DNA of 64,000 nucleotides from Tautonia plasticadhaerens. Its GTDB lineage: Bacteria; Planctomycetota; Planctomycetia; Isosphaerales; Isosphaeraceae. Under the pieces are notes generated by a model. It had not been told where the DNA came from and did no database searches. It worked only from the letters and a program-made list of their open reading frames with translations. Positions 46,420 through 55,544 of this stretch are shown piece by piece. Each line of letters starts with the position of its first letter. The stretch's first letter is position 1. The stretch lies in the NCBI RefSeq assembly GCF_007752535.1, contig NZ_CP036426.1, forward strand, positions 1,736,001 to 1,800,000, given 5' to 3'. The position numbers and the translations under genes were made by a program.

Positions 46420-46698
46420 CGCCGGGGATCCGGATCGCGCGACACGATCGGTCCTGCCCGTCCCGGACGTTCCCGACGCCCGGGTCGGCGACGCAAGTCG
46501 GTGCGGCCGTCGGGCCGATGAACCGTCGAGGAAGCGTGCGTCCGGGGCCGATCGTCTCGCGTTGACGGGGACAATCCGATGGGCTATGGTGCCGATCCCG
46601 GCCCGGCGGGCCGCTGGCGGCCCGATCCGGCCCGGCCCGGCCCGGTGGATCGGGCACCAATCCCTTCCCCGGCCCATCGGCGTGCAAGGAGGCACCGG

Positions 46699-47718
46699 AT
46701 GGCCACCGTCATCGCCGCGACCCCGGCCGCCTCGCCGTCCGAGGCGCTGGACTTCGCCCGGGGAGTGCTCCGCGTCGAGGCCGAGGCGATCCTCCGGGTT
46801 TGCGGCCGGCTCGACGGCTCGATCGCCGAGGCCGCCGGCCTCATTCATCGCTGCCCGGGGAGCGTGGTCGTCACCGGCATGGGCAAGGCGGGCCTGGTCG
46901 GCCAGAAGGTGGCCGCGACCCTGGCGTCGACCGGGACGCACGCCTTCCCGCTCCACCCGGCCGACGCCTTCCACGGCGACCTCGGCCGCATCCGGGCCGG
47001 GGACCTCGTGCTCGCCCTCTCCCAGAGTGGCGAGACGGAGGAGGTCACCCGGCTGGGCCCGGCCGTCCGGCGCCTGGGGGCCGGGCTGATCGCCCTGACC
47101 GGGAGCCCGACCAGCACCCTCGGCCGTCAGGCCGACCTCTGCATCGCGCTGGGCCCGATCGCCGAGGCCTGCCCGCTGGGACTCGCCCCCTCGGCGAGCA
47201 CCACGGCGATGATGGCCGTCGGCGACGCGCTGGCACTGCTCGTCAGCCGGATGCGGGGCTTCCGCCCCGAAGACTTCCTCCGCTACCACCCCGGCGGCAG
47301 CCTTGGCCGGACGTTGACTCGGGTCGAGGAGGTGATGCGGACCGGCGACCACGTCCGGACCGCCGACCCCGCCGAATCGGTCCGGGCCGTCTTCGTCCGC
47401 CTCGGCGGCGCCCGGCGGAGGAGCGGGGCGGTCCTCGTCGTCGGCGAGGGCGGGACGCTCGCCGGCATCTTCACCGACAGCGACCTCGCCCGGCTGTTCG
47501 AGCGGCGCCGGGAGGCGATGCTCGACCGCCCGATCGGCGAAGCGATGACGACCGGCCCGGTCGTCGTTCACGCCGGGGCGTCGATCGCCGAGGCGGTGGA
47601 TGTGCTCCGCTCCCGAAAGCTGAGCGAATTGCCGGTCGTCGACGACCATCGTCGGCTCGTCGGCCTGGTGGACATCACCGACCTGATCGGCCTCGGGGCC
47701 GACGACCTCGAATCGTGA
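46699..47718 (+). CDS. kdsD: Arabinose-5-phosphate isomerase (KpsF/GutQ type)
   Basis: Interconverts D-ribulose-5-phosphate and D-arabinose-5-phosphate, the first step toward Kdo, the inner-core sugar of LPS. 339 residues. The SIS domain has VVVTGMGKAGLVGQKVAATL with the active-site Lys, HPADAFHGDLGRI, LSQSGETEEV and LAPSASTTAMMA. Two CBS domains follow (from about residue 215, VEEVMRTGDHV and GEAMTTGPVVV). Start at 46699 with a perfect AAGGAGG 6 nt upstream; the longer frame is spurious. kdsC begins 9 nt after its stop, and a large Lpt-like gene follows, reproducing the E. coli kdsD-kdsC-lptC-lptA order. Confidence 0.93.
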   Translation: MATVIAATPAASPSEALDFARGVLRVEAEAILRVCGRLDGSIAEAAGLIHRCPGSVVVTGMGKAGLVGQKVAATLASTGTHAFPLHPADAFHGDLGRIRAGDLVLALSQSGETEEVTRLGPAVRRLGAGLIALTGSPTSTLGRQADLCIALGPIAEACPLGLAPSASTTAMMAVGDALALLVSRMRGFRPEDFLRYHPGGSLGRTLTRVEEVMRTGDHVRTADPAESVRAVFVRLGGARRRSGAVLVVGEGGTLAGIFTDSDLARLFERRREAMLDRPIGEAMTTGPVVVHAGASIAEAVDVLRSRKLSELPVVDDHRRLVGLVDITDLIGLGADDLES

Positions 47719-47727
47719 GGCCGCCGC

Positions 47728-48315
47728 ATGCCCCAACCGATCGAAGTCCCCGAGGAACTGGCCGCCCGCTGCCGGCCGATCGCGCTGCTGGTGCTCGACG
47801 TGGACGGGGTGATGACCGACGGGATCATCGCCCTGGACGACCACGGGATCGAGACGAAGCGGTTCTTCGTCCGGGACGGATCCGCGCTGGCCCTCTGGCG
47901 GATGGCCGGGCATCGGGGGTCGATCCTCTCGGGTCGATGGGCCCCGGCCGTCGAGCGGAGGGCGGCAGAGCTGGGGCTCTCGCCGGTGATCCAGGGGGCG
48001 AAGGACAAGGGGGCCCGGCTGGTCGAGTTGCTGGCCCGGCTGGGGCTGGGGCCGCATCAGGCCTGCATGATGGGGGATGACCTGCCGGACCTGCCCGCCC
48101 TGAGGGTCGCCGGGCTGGCCGCCTGCCCGGCCGACGCGGTGCCGGAGGTCCGGTCCCGCTGCCATCTCGTGAGCAACCGACCGGGCGGCAGGGGGGCCGT
48201 CCGGGGGGTGGTCGAGGCGATCCTCCGCGCCCAAGGGCGTTGGGACGACCTCGTCCGGTCGTATCTCGAACCGGAAGGGGAACCGGCCCGGGACGATCCC
48301 GGGCCGTCGGGTTGA
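47728..48315 (+). CDS. kdsC: Kdo-8-phosphate phosphatase, HAD family
   Basis: Dephosphorylates Kdo-8-phosphate to Kdo. 195 residues, normal length. HAD motif I is LLVLDVDGVMTDG (nucleophile Asp about residue 24). GIETKRFFVRDGSALALWRM, the SGRW segment where motif II is expected, and MMGDDLPDLPAL (motif IV) follow in KdsC order. It starts 9 nt after kdsD, so it is co-transcribed. No lid domain is present, as expected of KdsC tetramers. The start ATG 47728 has no strong ribosome site of its own, consistent with coupling. Confidence 0.9.
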   Translation: MPQPIEVPEELAARCRPIALLVLDVDGVMTDGIIALDDHGIETKRFFVRDGSALALWRMAGHRGSILSGRWAPAVERRAAELGLSPVIQGAKDKGARLVELLARLGLGPHQACMMGDDLPDLPALRVAGLAACPADAVPEVRSRCHLVSNRPGGRGAVRGVVEAILRAQGRWDDLVRSYLEPEGEPARDDPGPSG

Positions 48316-48556
48316 CCGGGAGGAGGAGCGCGGCCGACGATCCCACCCCCTTCGCCAGGAACCTGGCGAGCGGCGATGGATCAGCAGCGGCTCTCTGTCG
48401 TGGCCTCGCCCCGGGGGCAAGCCGCCTGGCCCCGGCGGGCGAAATCCCCCGATCTCCGGGTTGATTGCCACGCGGATTGCAAGGGCGGGATCGGGAAGCC
48501 CAGCCGATCAACTCCCGAGCCGACGGGGCCGGGGGCCGAGGCGAAGCGAAGACCGG

Positions 48557-51500
48557 ATGCGGAACGAGGACATGATCCGAACCGTCCGAACCTTGGTCAC
48601 GTTCGCCTTGCTCCTCGCCGGGTACTTCGGCTATGAGCATTCCTACGCCCGTTTCGCCGCCCTGTACCGGTCGGCCGAGCCTGCCCGGGCGCCCGGGTAC
48701 GACCTGAGGCCGTCGGTCTCGGTCGGCGCCCAGCAGGCGTCCGAACTGGCGCTCCGGGTCTTCGGGGAGCACCACTGGACCAGCGGGTCGGTCAGCGACG
48801 TCACCCGCTATTACAACGTCGAACGCGGCTACTGGATGTACTGGAGCGCGTTCGAGTTCCCCGACGACCACGACCGCAAGCGGATCGTCCTGGCCCCCTT
48901 CGCCGTGATCTGGGGCTCGAACAAGGACGGCAGCGTGAAGGTGATGTCCGGAGACCGGGCGATCATCGACTTCGACCAGCCGTTCAACCTGCTCGGCGCC
49001 GGGCCGAAGCCGAGCGTGGTCCACGCCAAGATCGAGGGGATCGACGAGCACGTCATGATCCTCGACGACAAGGCCACGCCAGACCCGGCCGACGACCTGA
49101 TCGTCACCATGCCCTATGCCGAGTACTTCGAGAAACAGATGCAGATCCGCTGCGACGAGCAAGTCCAGCTCGTCGAGGGCGGCTACAAGGTCTCGGGCCG
49201 GGGGCTGGTGATCGCCCTCCGGCCGCCGGAGACCGGCGGCGGGTTCCCCGGCGCCGAGGTGGTGACGCTCAACGAGGACGTGGTCATCACGGCCGACGAC
49301 GTGGGACGCTCCGGATTCCTGCCCGGCAATGCCCTGCCCGAGCAGCAGCAGGACGCCTCGACCGACGGCGACGCCCCGGCCGTGGCGATGACCCCCGGCC
49401 GGATCACCTGCGACGGCCCCTTCCGGATGCAGATGCCCAAGCCCAGGCTGCCGGCCCGCGTCGGCCCGCCCGCGCCGGGGCAGCCGACGATCGCCGAGTT
49501 CTCCCGCAACGTGGTCATCGAGCGGGGAACCGAGCAGCCCGACCGGATCACCGGGGACCACCTGTATGCCCTCCTCGTCCCGAGAGATCTCCCCCCCGAG
49601 CCAGTGACCGAGAGCGGGGAGGTGGCCGACCCCGCCCCCCTCGCCGAGCCCGACGCCCCCCCCGGAGAGTCCGGCGGCGGGCTCCGGCTGCTGGAGGCCC
49701 GGGTCGACGGCCACGTGGTCTGGCTGGAGTCGATCTCGGAGCGGGTCCGCTGCCGGGGCAACGAACTGATCTATCGGAAGCCCAAGGAAGGGGCGCCGGA
49801 GGTCTCGTACTTCCGGGCCAACCCCGGCCAACAGATCGAGTTCGAGCGGCTGGAGCTGGACGGCCGGCTGGTGACGATCCTCTCCGCCGACGCCACCCTC
49901 CACGGCGACCCGGAGCACAAGGGCCGGTCGACCATCATCGCCCGGGGGCCCGGCCAGCTGGAGATGCGGTCGGCCCAGGGGGCGCCGGTCGACCGCTCGG
50001 CCCGGTGGCGGGACGAGATGGTCGTCGAGACCTCGCTGGCAAGTGCGGGGGGGGGCGAGGACGACTCCCGGACTTTCATCACCCTGCAGGGCTGGCCGAT
50101 CCTGAACGACCCGAAGCAACTGACCCTCGCCGCCCGGGACAAGGTGGTCGTCAGCCTGACCCCGCGTCCCGAAGACCCGGCGGGCCGGGCCGAAGAGACG
50201 GCGGAGGAGGGTGGTCGGTCGTACCGGATCGAATGGGTGTCGGCCCTGGGTGACGTCCACATGCTCACCCCCGAGGGGGTCGATGGGCCGGCCGTCGCCG
50301 GCGCCTCGGCATCCGGCAAGCCGAAAGGCCGCCGGGAGTTGAATGCCCGGGAGAAGCTGGACGTCGTCTTCACCTACCTCGACGACCCCGAAGCGGGTTC
50401 GACCGGGACAGGCGTGATGGCCTCCGCCCCCGGGCAGGCGGCCCCTCGGACGGTCCTCGCTTCGCAGTCCGGACCGACTCCGTCGCCCGCCGGGGCCGCC
50501 GCGCCCCCGACCACTGGCTCGGGAGGGGAGACGGTCGCGGCCGAGGTCGAGCCGGGCGAGCCGAGCCGCCCGTTCTCGGCCGAGGCCGACCTGGTCTGGG
50601 CCCGGATCGAGGTGGTCGGCGACGGGCCGGGCCTCGACCTGACCGGCTCGGGCGGCGGCAAGGGCGAGGTCCGGGAGGCCCGGTTGCGCCGGGACGTGGT
50701 CATCCACCAGGACCCCGCACCGGAGCGGGAGGCGGGGTTCCACGTCGAGGCCGACCACGGCGTCGACCTCCAGAACGTCGGACCCGGCCGGTTGAAGGTC
50801 TACGCCCACGGCGAGCGGCGGCCGGTCACGGTCGCCTCGGACGACGTCTACATCCAGGGCTTCCCCGAGGCGACCCCCGAGGGGAGGACGGTGGTGCTCG
50901 GGGTCGACCAGGCCCACGACTACGCCTTCGTCCAGGGACCCGGGCGCCTTTGGAACCTGACCGACCGTGCCTCGATGGGTCAGCTGGCCCGGGCACCCGG
51001 CGACCGGGAGCAGTCCCCCGACGAGAACCGGGAGCCGATGATCGTCACCTGGGACGAGGCCATGATCTTCCACGGCCAGTACGCCCGGCCGGACGGCGCT
51101 CCGGGGCCGGCCCGCGCCCTGTTCCTGGGTGACGTGAAGTCGAGGCACGGGGACTCCGGGGCGCTCTGCCAGGAGATGGAGGCCATCTTCGATCGGCCCA
51201 TCTCCTTCGACCGCGACCTCCCCGGACAGGGCGGCGAGGGATCTGACCGGCAGACGCCGCAGCAGCAACAGCAGGATCGGATCGAGATCGACTCGGTCAT
51301 CTGCAACGGCCAGGTCGAGCTGTGGAGCGTGGTACCGAACGTCGAGAACCCCGACGCCTTCCCCTACAAGGAACTCCGGCAGGCCTTCGGCGACTCGGTC
51401 ACCTACGACCGCCCCGCCGACCGCTTCTGGGCCGACGGCGCCGGGACGGTCACCGTGGCCACGCTCGGCGACGGCAAGGGCGGCGGCCCGGCCGAGGGGA

Positions 51501-52186
51501 TCCGGATCCTGCCGACCTCGTACCAGGGCGGCCAGGGGGTGGCGGATGAGAACGTGTTGCCCGCGGCGAGCCCGAGGCTCCACAAGCTCCGCGTCGACTT
51601 CAACGAGGGGCTCGAGGGCCAGCTCGGCTCGGCCGGCGGGGGGTATCGGGTCGCCGAGTTCCGGGGCGACGCCCGGGCGCTCCGGGCGCCGGTCGCCCAG
51701 TTCCGGGACGAGCTCGACTTCGACCGGCCGCCCCCCCAGTCCGTCCGGCTCGATGGCGACTCCATCTACGTCGAGCACATGCCCGCGGTCACGGGGATCC
51801 CGGAGCGGAGCTTCATGAAGGCGTTCGGGACGGCCCAGGTGAGGTCCGACGACAAGACGCTGATCACCGACGTGATCACGTTCGACTCCAACACCGGCCT
51901 CGCCTTCGCCAAGGGGACCCCGGCCACCCCCGTCACCATCGCCACCCAGGAGGCCTTCGGCCAGCCGACGAGCCGGACCTCGGCCCGGACGGTCATCTTC
52001 AATACGAAGACCGGCGAGATGGAGTCGATCGACCCGGGCCCGAGCATCTTCTTCCGGCCCAAGACCGGATACCGGATCGGCGAGACCCAGCCGACTCCCG
52101 AGACCCCCGAGGCCGAACTCGAGCGGCCCAAGGCCCGCCTCCCCGCCCGCAACGACATGGAGCGTCAGGGCTTCACCGGCAACTGA
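48557..52186 (+). CDS. Giant LptA/LptC-like LPS-transport protein
   Basis: 1209 residues. A single N-terminal membrane helix (RTVRTLVTFALLLAGYFGYE) is followed by a very long periplasmic part made of beta-rich, OstA/LptA-like repeats (VKVMSGDRAIIDFDQPFNLL, LEARVDGHVVWLESI, AKIEGIDEHVMI and ITADDVGRSGF are examples). A Pro/Ala-rich insert sits near residues 615-670. In E. coli, kdsD-kdsC is followed by lptC (191 residues) and lptA (185). Here the slot is filled by one protein more than three times as long as both together, plausibly a fused or extended periplasmic bridge that hands LPS to LptD. No LptB ATPase is adjacent. Start 48557; ATG 48572 is an alternative. Confidence 0.72.
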   Translation: MRNEDMIRTVRTLVTFALLLAGYFGYEHSYARFAALYRSAEPARAPGYDLRPSVSVGAQQASELALRVFGEHHWTSGSVSDVTRYYNVERGYWMYWSAFEFPDDHDRKRIVLAPFAVIWGSNKDGSVKVMSGDRAIIDFDQPFNLLGAGPKPSVVHAKIEGIDEHVMILDDKATPDPADDLIVTMPYAEYFEKQMQIRCDEQVQLVEGGYKVSGRGLVIALRPPETGGGFPGAEVVTLNEDVVITADDVGRSGFLPGNALPEQQQDASTDGDAPAVAMTPGRITCDGPFRMQMPKPRLPARVGPPAPGQPTIAEFSRNVVIERGTEQPDRITGDHLYALLVPRDLPPEPVTESGEVADPAPLAEPDAPPGESGGGLRLLEARVDGHVVWLESISERVRCRGNELIYRKPKEGAPEVSYFRANPGQQIEFERLELDGRLVTILSADATLHGDPEHKGRSTIIARGPGQLEMRSAQGAPVDRSARWRDEMVVETSLASAGGGEDDSRTFITLQGWPILNDPKQLTLAARDKVVVSLTPRPEDPAGRAEETAEEGGRSYRIEWVSALGDVHMLTPEGVDGPAVAGASASGKPKGRRELNAREKLDVVFTYLDDPEAGSTGTGVMASAPGQAAPRTVLASQSGPTPSPAGAAAPPTTGSGGETVAAEVEPGEPSRPFSAEADLVWARIEVVGDGPGLDLTGSGGGKGEVREARLRRDVVIHQDPAPEREAGFHVEADHGVDLQNVGPGRLKVYAHGERRPVTVASDDVYIQGFPEATPEGRTVVLGVDQAHDYAFVQGPGRLWNLTDRASMGQLARAPGDREQSPDENREPMIVTWDEAMIFHGQYARPDGAPGPARALFLGDVKSRHGDSGALCQEMEAIFDRPISFDRDLPGQGGEGSDRQTPQQQQQDRIEIDSVICNGQVELWSVVPNVENPDAFPYKELRQAFGDSVTYDRPADRFWADGAGTVTVATLGDGKGGGPAEGIRILPTSYQGGQGVADENVLPAASPRLHKLRVDFNEGLEGQLGSAGGGYRVAEFRGDARALRAPVAQFRDELDFDRPPPQSVRLDGDSIYVEHMPAVTGIPERSFMKAFGTAQVRSDDKTLITDVITFDSNTGLAFAKGTPATPVTIATQEAFGQPTSRTSARTVIFNTKTGEMESIDPGPSIFFRPKTGYRIGETQPTPETPEAELERPKARLPARNDMERQGFTGN

Positions 52187-52225
52187 CCCGACCCCGGGCG
52201 GCGTCGCCCGGCACCGCATTTCCGC

Positions 52226-52352
52226 CCCTCTCCCCCGTCTGCGGGGGAGAGGGTGGGCGTAGCCCGGGTGAGGGGGATCGGACGACGGGCACGGCGTGGC
52301 GAATCCCCGGAGTCCCCTCACCCCAACCCTCTCCCCGCGAGCGGGGAGAGGG
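52226..52352. repeat. Pair of REP-like palindromes in inverted orientation
   Basis: The first palindrome, CCCTCTCCCCC with its complement, is at 52226-52236 and 52243-52253. The second, CCCTCTCCCCGC with its complement, is at 52327-52338 and 52341-52352. GGGTGAGGGG follows the first and CCCCTCACCCC precedes the second, so the whole 127-nt unit is itself an inverted repeat. It fills the gap between two convergent genes and may act as a bidirectional terminator. Similar CTCTCCCC palindromes are widespread intergenic repeats in GC-rich bacteria. Confidence 0.8.
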
Positions 52353-52366
52353 GGCAGGGAGACGGC

Positions 52367-53494
52367 TCAGTAGACCTCGCCGGCCCGGACGACGTGGCCG
52401 GAGGCGCCGCCGGCCGACTCGGCGTGTGGGGCGTAGCGGAAGTGCCAGCCCTCGGCGGCGCGGATGCCCTGGAAGTCTTCCAGGGTCAGGCCGTACTTGG
52501 CGAACCAGGGGGAGCCGCTCTCCTTGACGATCGCGTCGGCCTCCTCGACCCGCTTGGCGCCGGTCTCGGCGGCGAACTTCGAGCGGGCCTCGGCCCCGTC
52601 TTCCTGGAAGTACTCCTTCCAGAAGGCCCGGCCGCCCAGGATGCCCGAGGCGCCGCACTCCATCGCCATGCGGACCTGCACCAGGTAGTCGGCGTAGTCG
52701 ACGCCGGCCGACAGCAGCACCCAGGGCGTCTGGCTGCACTCGGAGAGGGCCAGCAGGTTGTCCCGGAGCTGCTCCTCCGACTCGTGCCCGAGCGTGCCCG
52801 GGAACTCGGCCTTGTACACGTCGCACCAGCGCGAGAGCTGCCGGGCCGACTCGATCACCGTCTCGGCCTTGCGGTTCAGGAAGCTGGGGTCGGTCTTCTT
52901 CTCGCCGTCGAGCGGGAAGGCGACCGGCTCCAGCAGCAGGAGGATGTCGAACTTGCGGCAGTCCTCGTAGATCTTCTGGATGAAGTCGAACTGGTGCTGG
53001 CCGCTGTCCAGCTCGGTCGGCTCGAAGGGGGCGAGCAGCTTGACGACGTCGACGCCCATCAGCTTGATCTTCTCGACCGACAGCCCCGGCTCGATCGAGC
53101 CGAGTGGGCCGCCCCGCTTGTTCTTCGGGCCGCCCGACTTCTCGATCCGGACGATCAAGCCCTTCTCGGGGGGCACGGCACAGGAGGCGATGGCCGGCCA
53201 GGCGCCGTAGTAGGCGTCGATCAGGATGCCGCTGGCCTTGGGGGCCATGTGGCGGACCATGTCGAGCTTGGCCTCGACGACCTCGTCGAAGGTCGGGTCG
53301 CGGTCCTCGCCCTTGGCCTTGAGGCCCTTCTTGGCCAGGTCGATCATCGAGCTGTTCTGGTCGAAGGCGACCATGGTCAGCGTGCCGTTGGGATTGCTGA
53401 TCCGCTGCAATCCGCGGAGCTTGCCGGGGGTGAGGCCCCGGCCGAGCAGGACGGTGGCGCCGAGCGTGGTGGGCGAACTGGCGGCGACGGACAT
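52367..53494 (-). CDS. LacD-type class I aldolase (tagatose-1,6-bisphosphate family)
   Basis: 375 residues. The TIM-barrel pattern of LacD/tagatose-1,6-bisphosphate aldolase is visible: GTLTMVAFDQNSSMIDLAKK, GILIDAYYGAW, a central GVDVVKLLAPFEPTELDSG with a candidate Schiff-base Lys, LLLLEPVAFPLDGEKK and PWVLLSAGVDYADYLVQ then GASGILGGRAFWKEYF. It cleaves a ketose bisphosphate into DHAP and glyceraldehyde-3-phosphate. In organisms without a tagatose pathway such enzymes can act as fructose-bisphosphate aldolase, so the substrate is open. Start at 53494, with AAGGAG 9 nt upstream. It follows the STGPRTAEGK-motif gene with a 216-nt gap and converges on the giant Lpt gene. Confidence 0.87.
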   Translation of the reverse strand: MSVAASSPTTLGATVLLGRGLTPGKLRGLQRISNPNGTLTMVAFDQNSSMIDLAKKGLKAKGEDRDPTFDEVVEAKLDMVRHMAPKASGILIDAYYGAWPAIASCAVPPEKGLIVRIEKSGGPKNKRGGPLGSIEPGLSVEKIKLMGVDVVKLLAPFEPTELDSGQHQFDFIQKIYEDCRKFDILLLLEPVAFPLDGEKKTDPSFLNRKAETVIESARQLSRWCDVYKAEFPGTLGHESEEQLRDNLLALSECSQTPWVLLSAGVDYADYLVQVRMAMECGASGILGGRAFWKEYFQEDGAEARSKFAAETGAKRVEEADAIVKESGSPWFAKYGLTLEDFQGIRAAEGWHFRYAPHAESAGGASGHVVRAGEVY

Positions 53495-53710
53495 GGAGGC
53501 GTTCTCCTTGAGCAGGGTGGGACGTGTTCGGTCGGGATTGCGGTGGGGGGAGGCTCGGGGACGGGCCCCGATCCGGTCGGCGCGCAATCATTCCGCTCCG
53601 GCCGAGATGGCCTGGTCGGCCGCGAGTCTAGCATCCGGCGGCCTCGGCGTTCAAGCGCCCCCGGCCGACGGCCCCGTGCCGCCCCGATCCTCCCTCCCGC
53701 CGTCCCGGGG

Positions 53711-55123
53711 TCATCGCCCCGGCCCCGGCACCGTCCCGCCCGCCGGACTCCGGCCGTCCCCGACGGTCCCCGGGCGGTCCCGGCCCGGACCGGGAGGGGA
53801 TTGGGCCGGGTCGGTGCGCCCAAACTCGCCCGGGTTCCGTCGCACGCGCACTCCGCGCAACTCATTACCAGGAATACCATTTCGCCGAACCTCGCCGGAC
53901 CTCGGCTCCCGCGAAATGGGTTCGGTCCGCACCGGCGCACCGGTCGAGGGGACGAGGAGGCTCGGCCCGTGTCCCCCGGGGCCCGACTCGCTCCCGCCGG
54001 CCGGTTCGGCGCGGGTCGGGGTCGGCTCCGGAGGGCTCGACTCATCTTCTTCGGGAGCGACGCCGTCTCCGACCGGCTCGACGTCCGGGACCGCGGTCGG
54101 GATCTCCCGGATGCGCTCGAATCCCGGTGGTGCGGGGTCGGCATCGACCTCGCACCACCAGCCGCCCCCCACCGGGGCCCGGGGGATGCTGCTATGCCGG
54201 GCCTCCTTGGCCAGGTCCAGCAGTTCCTTCCGGCGGCGGTCCCGCAGGTTCAGGAACAGCCGGACGGCGGCATTGGCCGAACGGTCGGCCGCCACCTCGT
54301 AGCGGTGCATCAACTGGCCCTCGTTCGATGGGTCCGCCGCCGCGGCCTGCAGCGCGACGGCCCGGCCCTCGGGCCCCTCCACCTCCTCCCACGACTCGGC
54401 CCGCAGCCCTTCGAGCCGCCGCACCTGCTCGGCCACGAACCGGGAGAGGGTGGCCCGGGCGTGGGACGGGTCGGTGGGCAGCGACCCCTCGGCCTCCAGC
54501 CGGGGCAGCGCCGTCACCTGCGTGGGCGAGGCGGCCCCGGCCAGGATCCAGAGCCGGCGGACCTCCCGGTTCGCGTCGGGGCCGGGCAAGTAGTCCGGGA
54601 AGCCGAGCAATGCCTGGGCCTTCAGCACGGCCCGCTGGTCCCAGCCCTGGCCCAGTTGCAGCGGGGCGTCCAGCGATTGCCACCGGCGGATCAGCCAGTC
54701 GCAGCCGAAGGCGGTCCCCTCCAGGTCGAGCACCGTGTTGCTGGGGTCCTTGACGAGGTCCTGGGCCTTGCGGCGGGCCCGGGCCTGCCGCCGCTTCTCC
54801 CAGCCGGCCAGGGCCTTCAAGGCGGCCTCGCGGCGGGTCTGCTCCCGTGCTCGTTCGATGCGGTCGAGCTTCACCGAGCAGGCGGCGGCGCGGCGGGCGA
54901 GGTGGCGTTCGACGACGTTGGCCGGGCCCATCTCGCGGTCCCAGCGGGCGAGCTGGGCCTCGAAGGCGGCGCGGTCCTCCTCGGGGACGACGACCTGGGC
55001 GGCGAGGCCGTGGACCAGGCCGTTGCGGCGGCTTCGGAGCTTGCCCTCGGCCGTCCTGGGTCCGGTGGACCGGACGGCGTTTCGGCGGTTGGCCTCGACC
55101 TGCTTCTGCGACGGCGTCGTCAT
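53711..55123 (-). CDS. STGPRTAEGK-motif protein of unknown function
   Basis: 470 residues. The N-terminus carries the conserved block EANRRNAVRSTGPRTAEGKL followed by RSRRNGLVHGL (residues 10-40), which recurs in many uncharacterised proteins of planctomycetes and other soil bacteria, often in several copies per genome. Residues 45-320 are strongly helical and charged, with Arg-rich stretches (RARRKAQDLVKD, RDRRRKELLDLAKEAR), suggesting coiled coil or nucleic-acid contact. Residues 335-470 are a Pro/Glu/Gly-rich disordered tail. No signal peptide or membrane helix is present. The function is not known, and no enzyme motif was found. The start at 55123 begins directly before the conserved block. 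It is divergent from the first PEP-CTERM gene. Confidence 0.75.
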   Translation of the reverse strand: MTTPSQKQVEANRRNAVRSTGPRTAEGKLRSRRNGLVHGLAAQVVVPEEDRAAFEAQLARWDREMGPANVVERHLARRAAACSVKLDRIERAREQTRREAALKALAGWEKRRQARARRKAQDLVKDPSNTVLDLEGTAFGCDWLIRRWQSLDAPLQLGQGWDQRAVLKAQALLGFPDYLPGPDANREVRRLWILAGAASPTQVTALPRLEAEGSLPTDPSHARATLSRFVAEQVRRLEGLRAESWEEVEGPEGRAVALQAAAADPSNEGQLMHRYEVAADRSANAAVRLFLNLRDRRRKELLDLAKEARHSSIPRAPVGGGWWCEVDADPAPPGFERIREIPTAVPDVEPVGDGVAPEEDESSPPEPTPTRAEPAGGSESGPGGHGPSLLVPSTGAPVRTEPISREPRSGEVRRNGIPGNELRGVRVRRNPGEFGRTDPAQSPPGPGRDRPGTVGDGRSPAGGTVPGPGR

Positions 55124-55544
55124 GGGGGTGATCTCCAGGGGTGCCCGGGCCGCGAATCGGCCCGGCCGGGCCGGGGTGGGACGGCGTCGTCCCGCGCGAT
55201 CGGCGTCGGCCGTACACCCTTAAGATCAGGGGATCGGGCCCCGGCAGTCACTTTTTCTCCCGAACGGGCCGAGAATCCCGATCGGCCCCGATCATCCCCG
55301 GCCACCCGTCGCCTTCGAGGTGGATCCTTCGTGCGTAGCCTTCGCACGTGTATGCACGGCGGATCCCGGGATTCTCCTTGAAATCTCCGGCGATCGAGGC
55401 CAGATTGAATTCGACGCCCGGGATTAGACGAGGGTGCAGTCGTGTTGTACCACGAACCTTTGGATGTCGGTATGTCGCAAATGCGATGAATCGTGCACCG
55501 AAGCACGGTTAGGCGGCTCCGCATCCATCTCGGAGGGCTCACCC
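55124..55544. other. Divergent regulatory stretch upstream of the first PEP-CTERM gene
   Basis: 421 bases with lower GC than the surroundings in its right half. It includes small hairpins (CGTGCG...CGCACG near 55330-55349) and the CGGAGGG ribosome site at 55531-55537. Promoters for the divergent STGPRTAEGK and PEP-CTERM genes should lie here. No gene was recognised. Confidence 0.5.

Noticed and set aside
47825-52321. 1498-codon minus-strand frame over kdsC and the Lpt-like gene
   Set aside because: Longest frame in the window but antisense to genes with clear homology. Length is explained by the high GC and rarity of stops.
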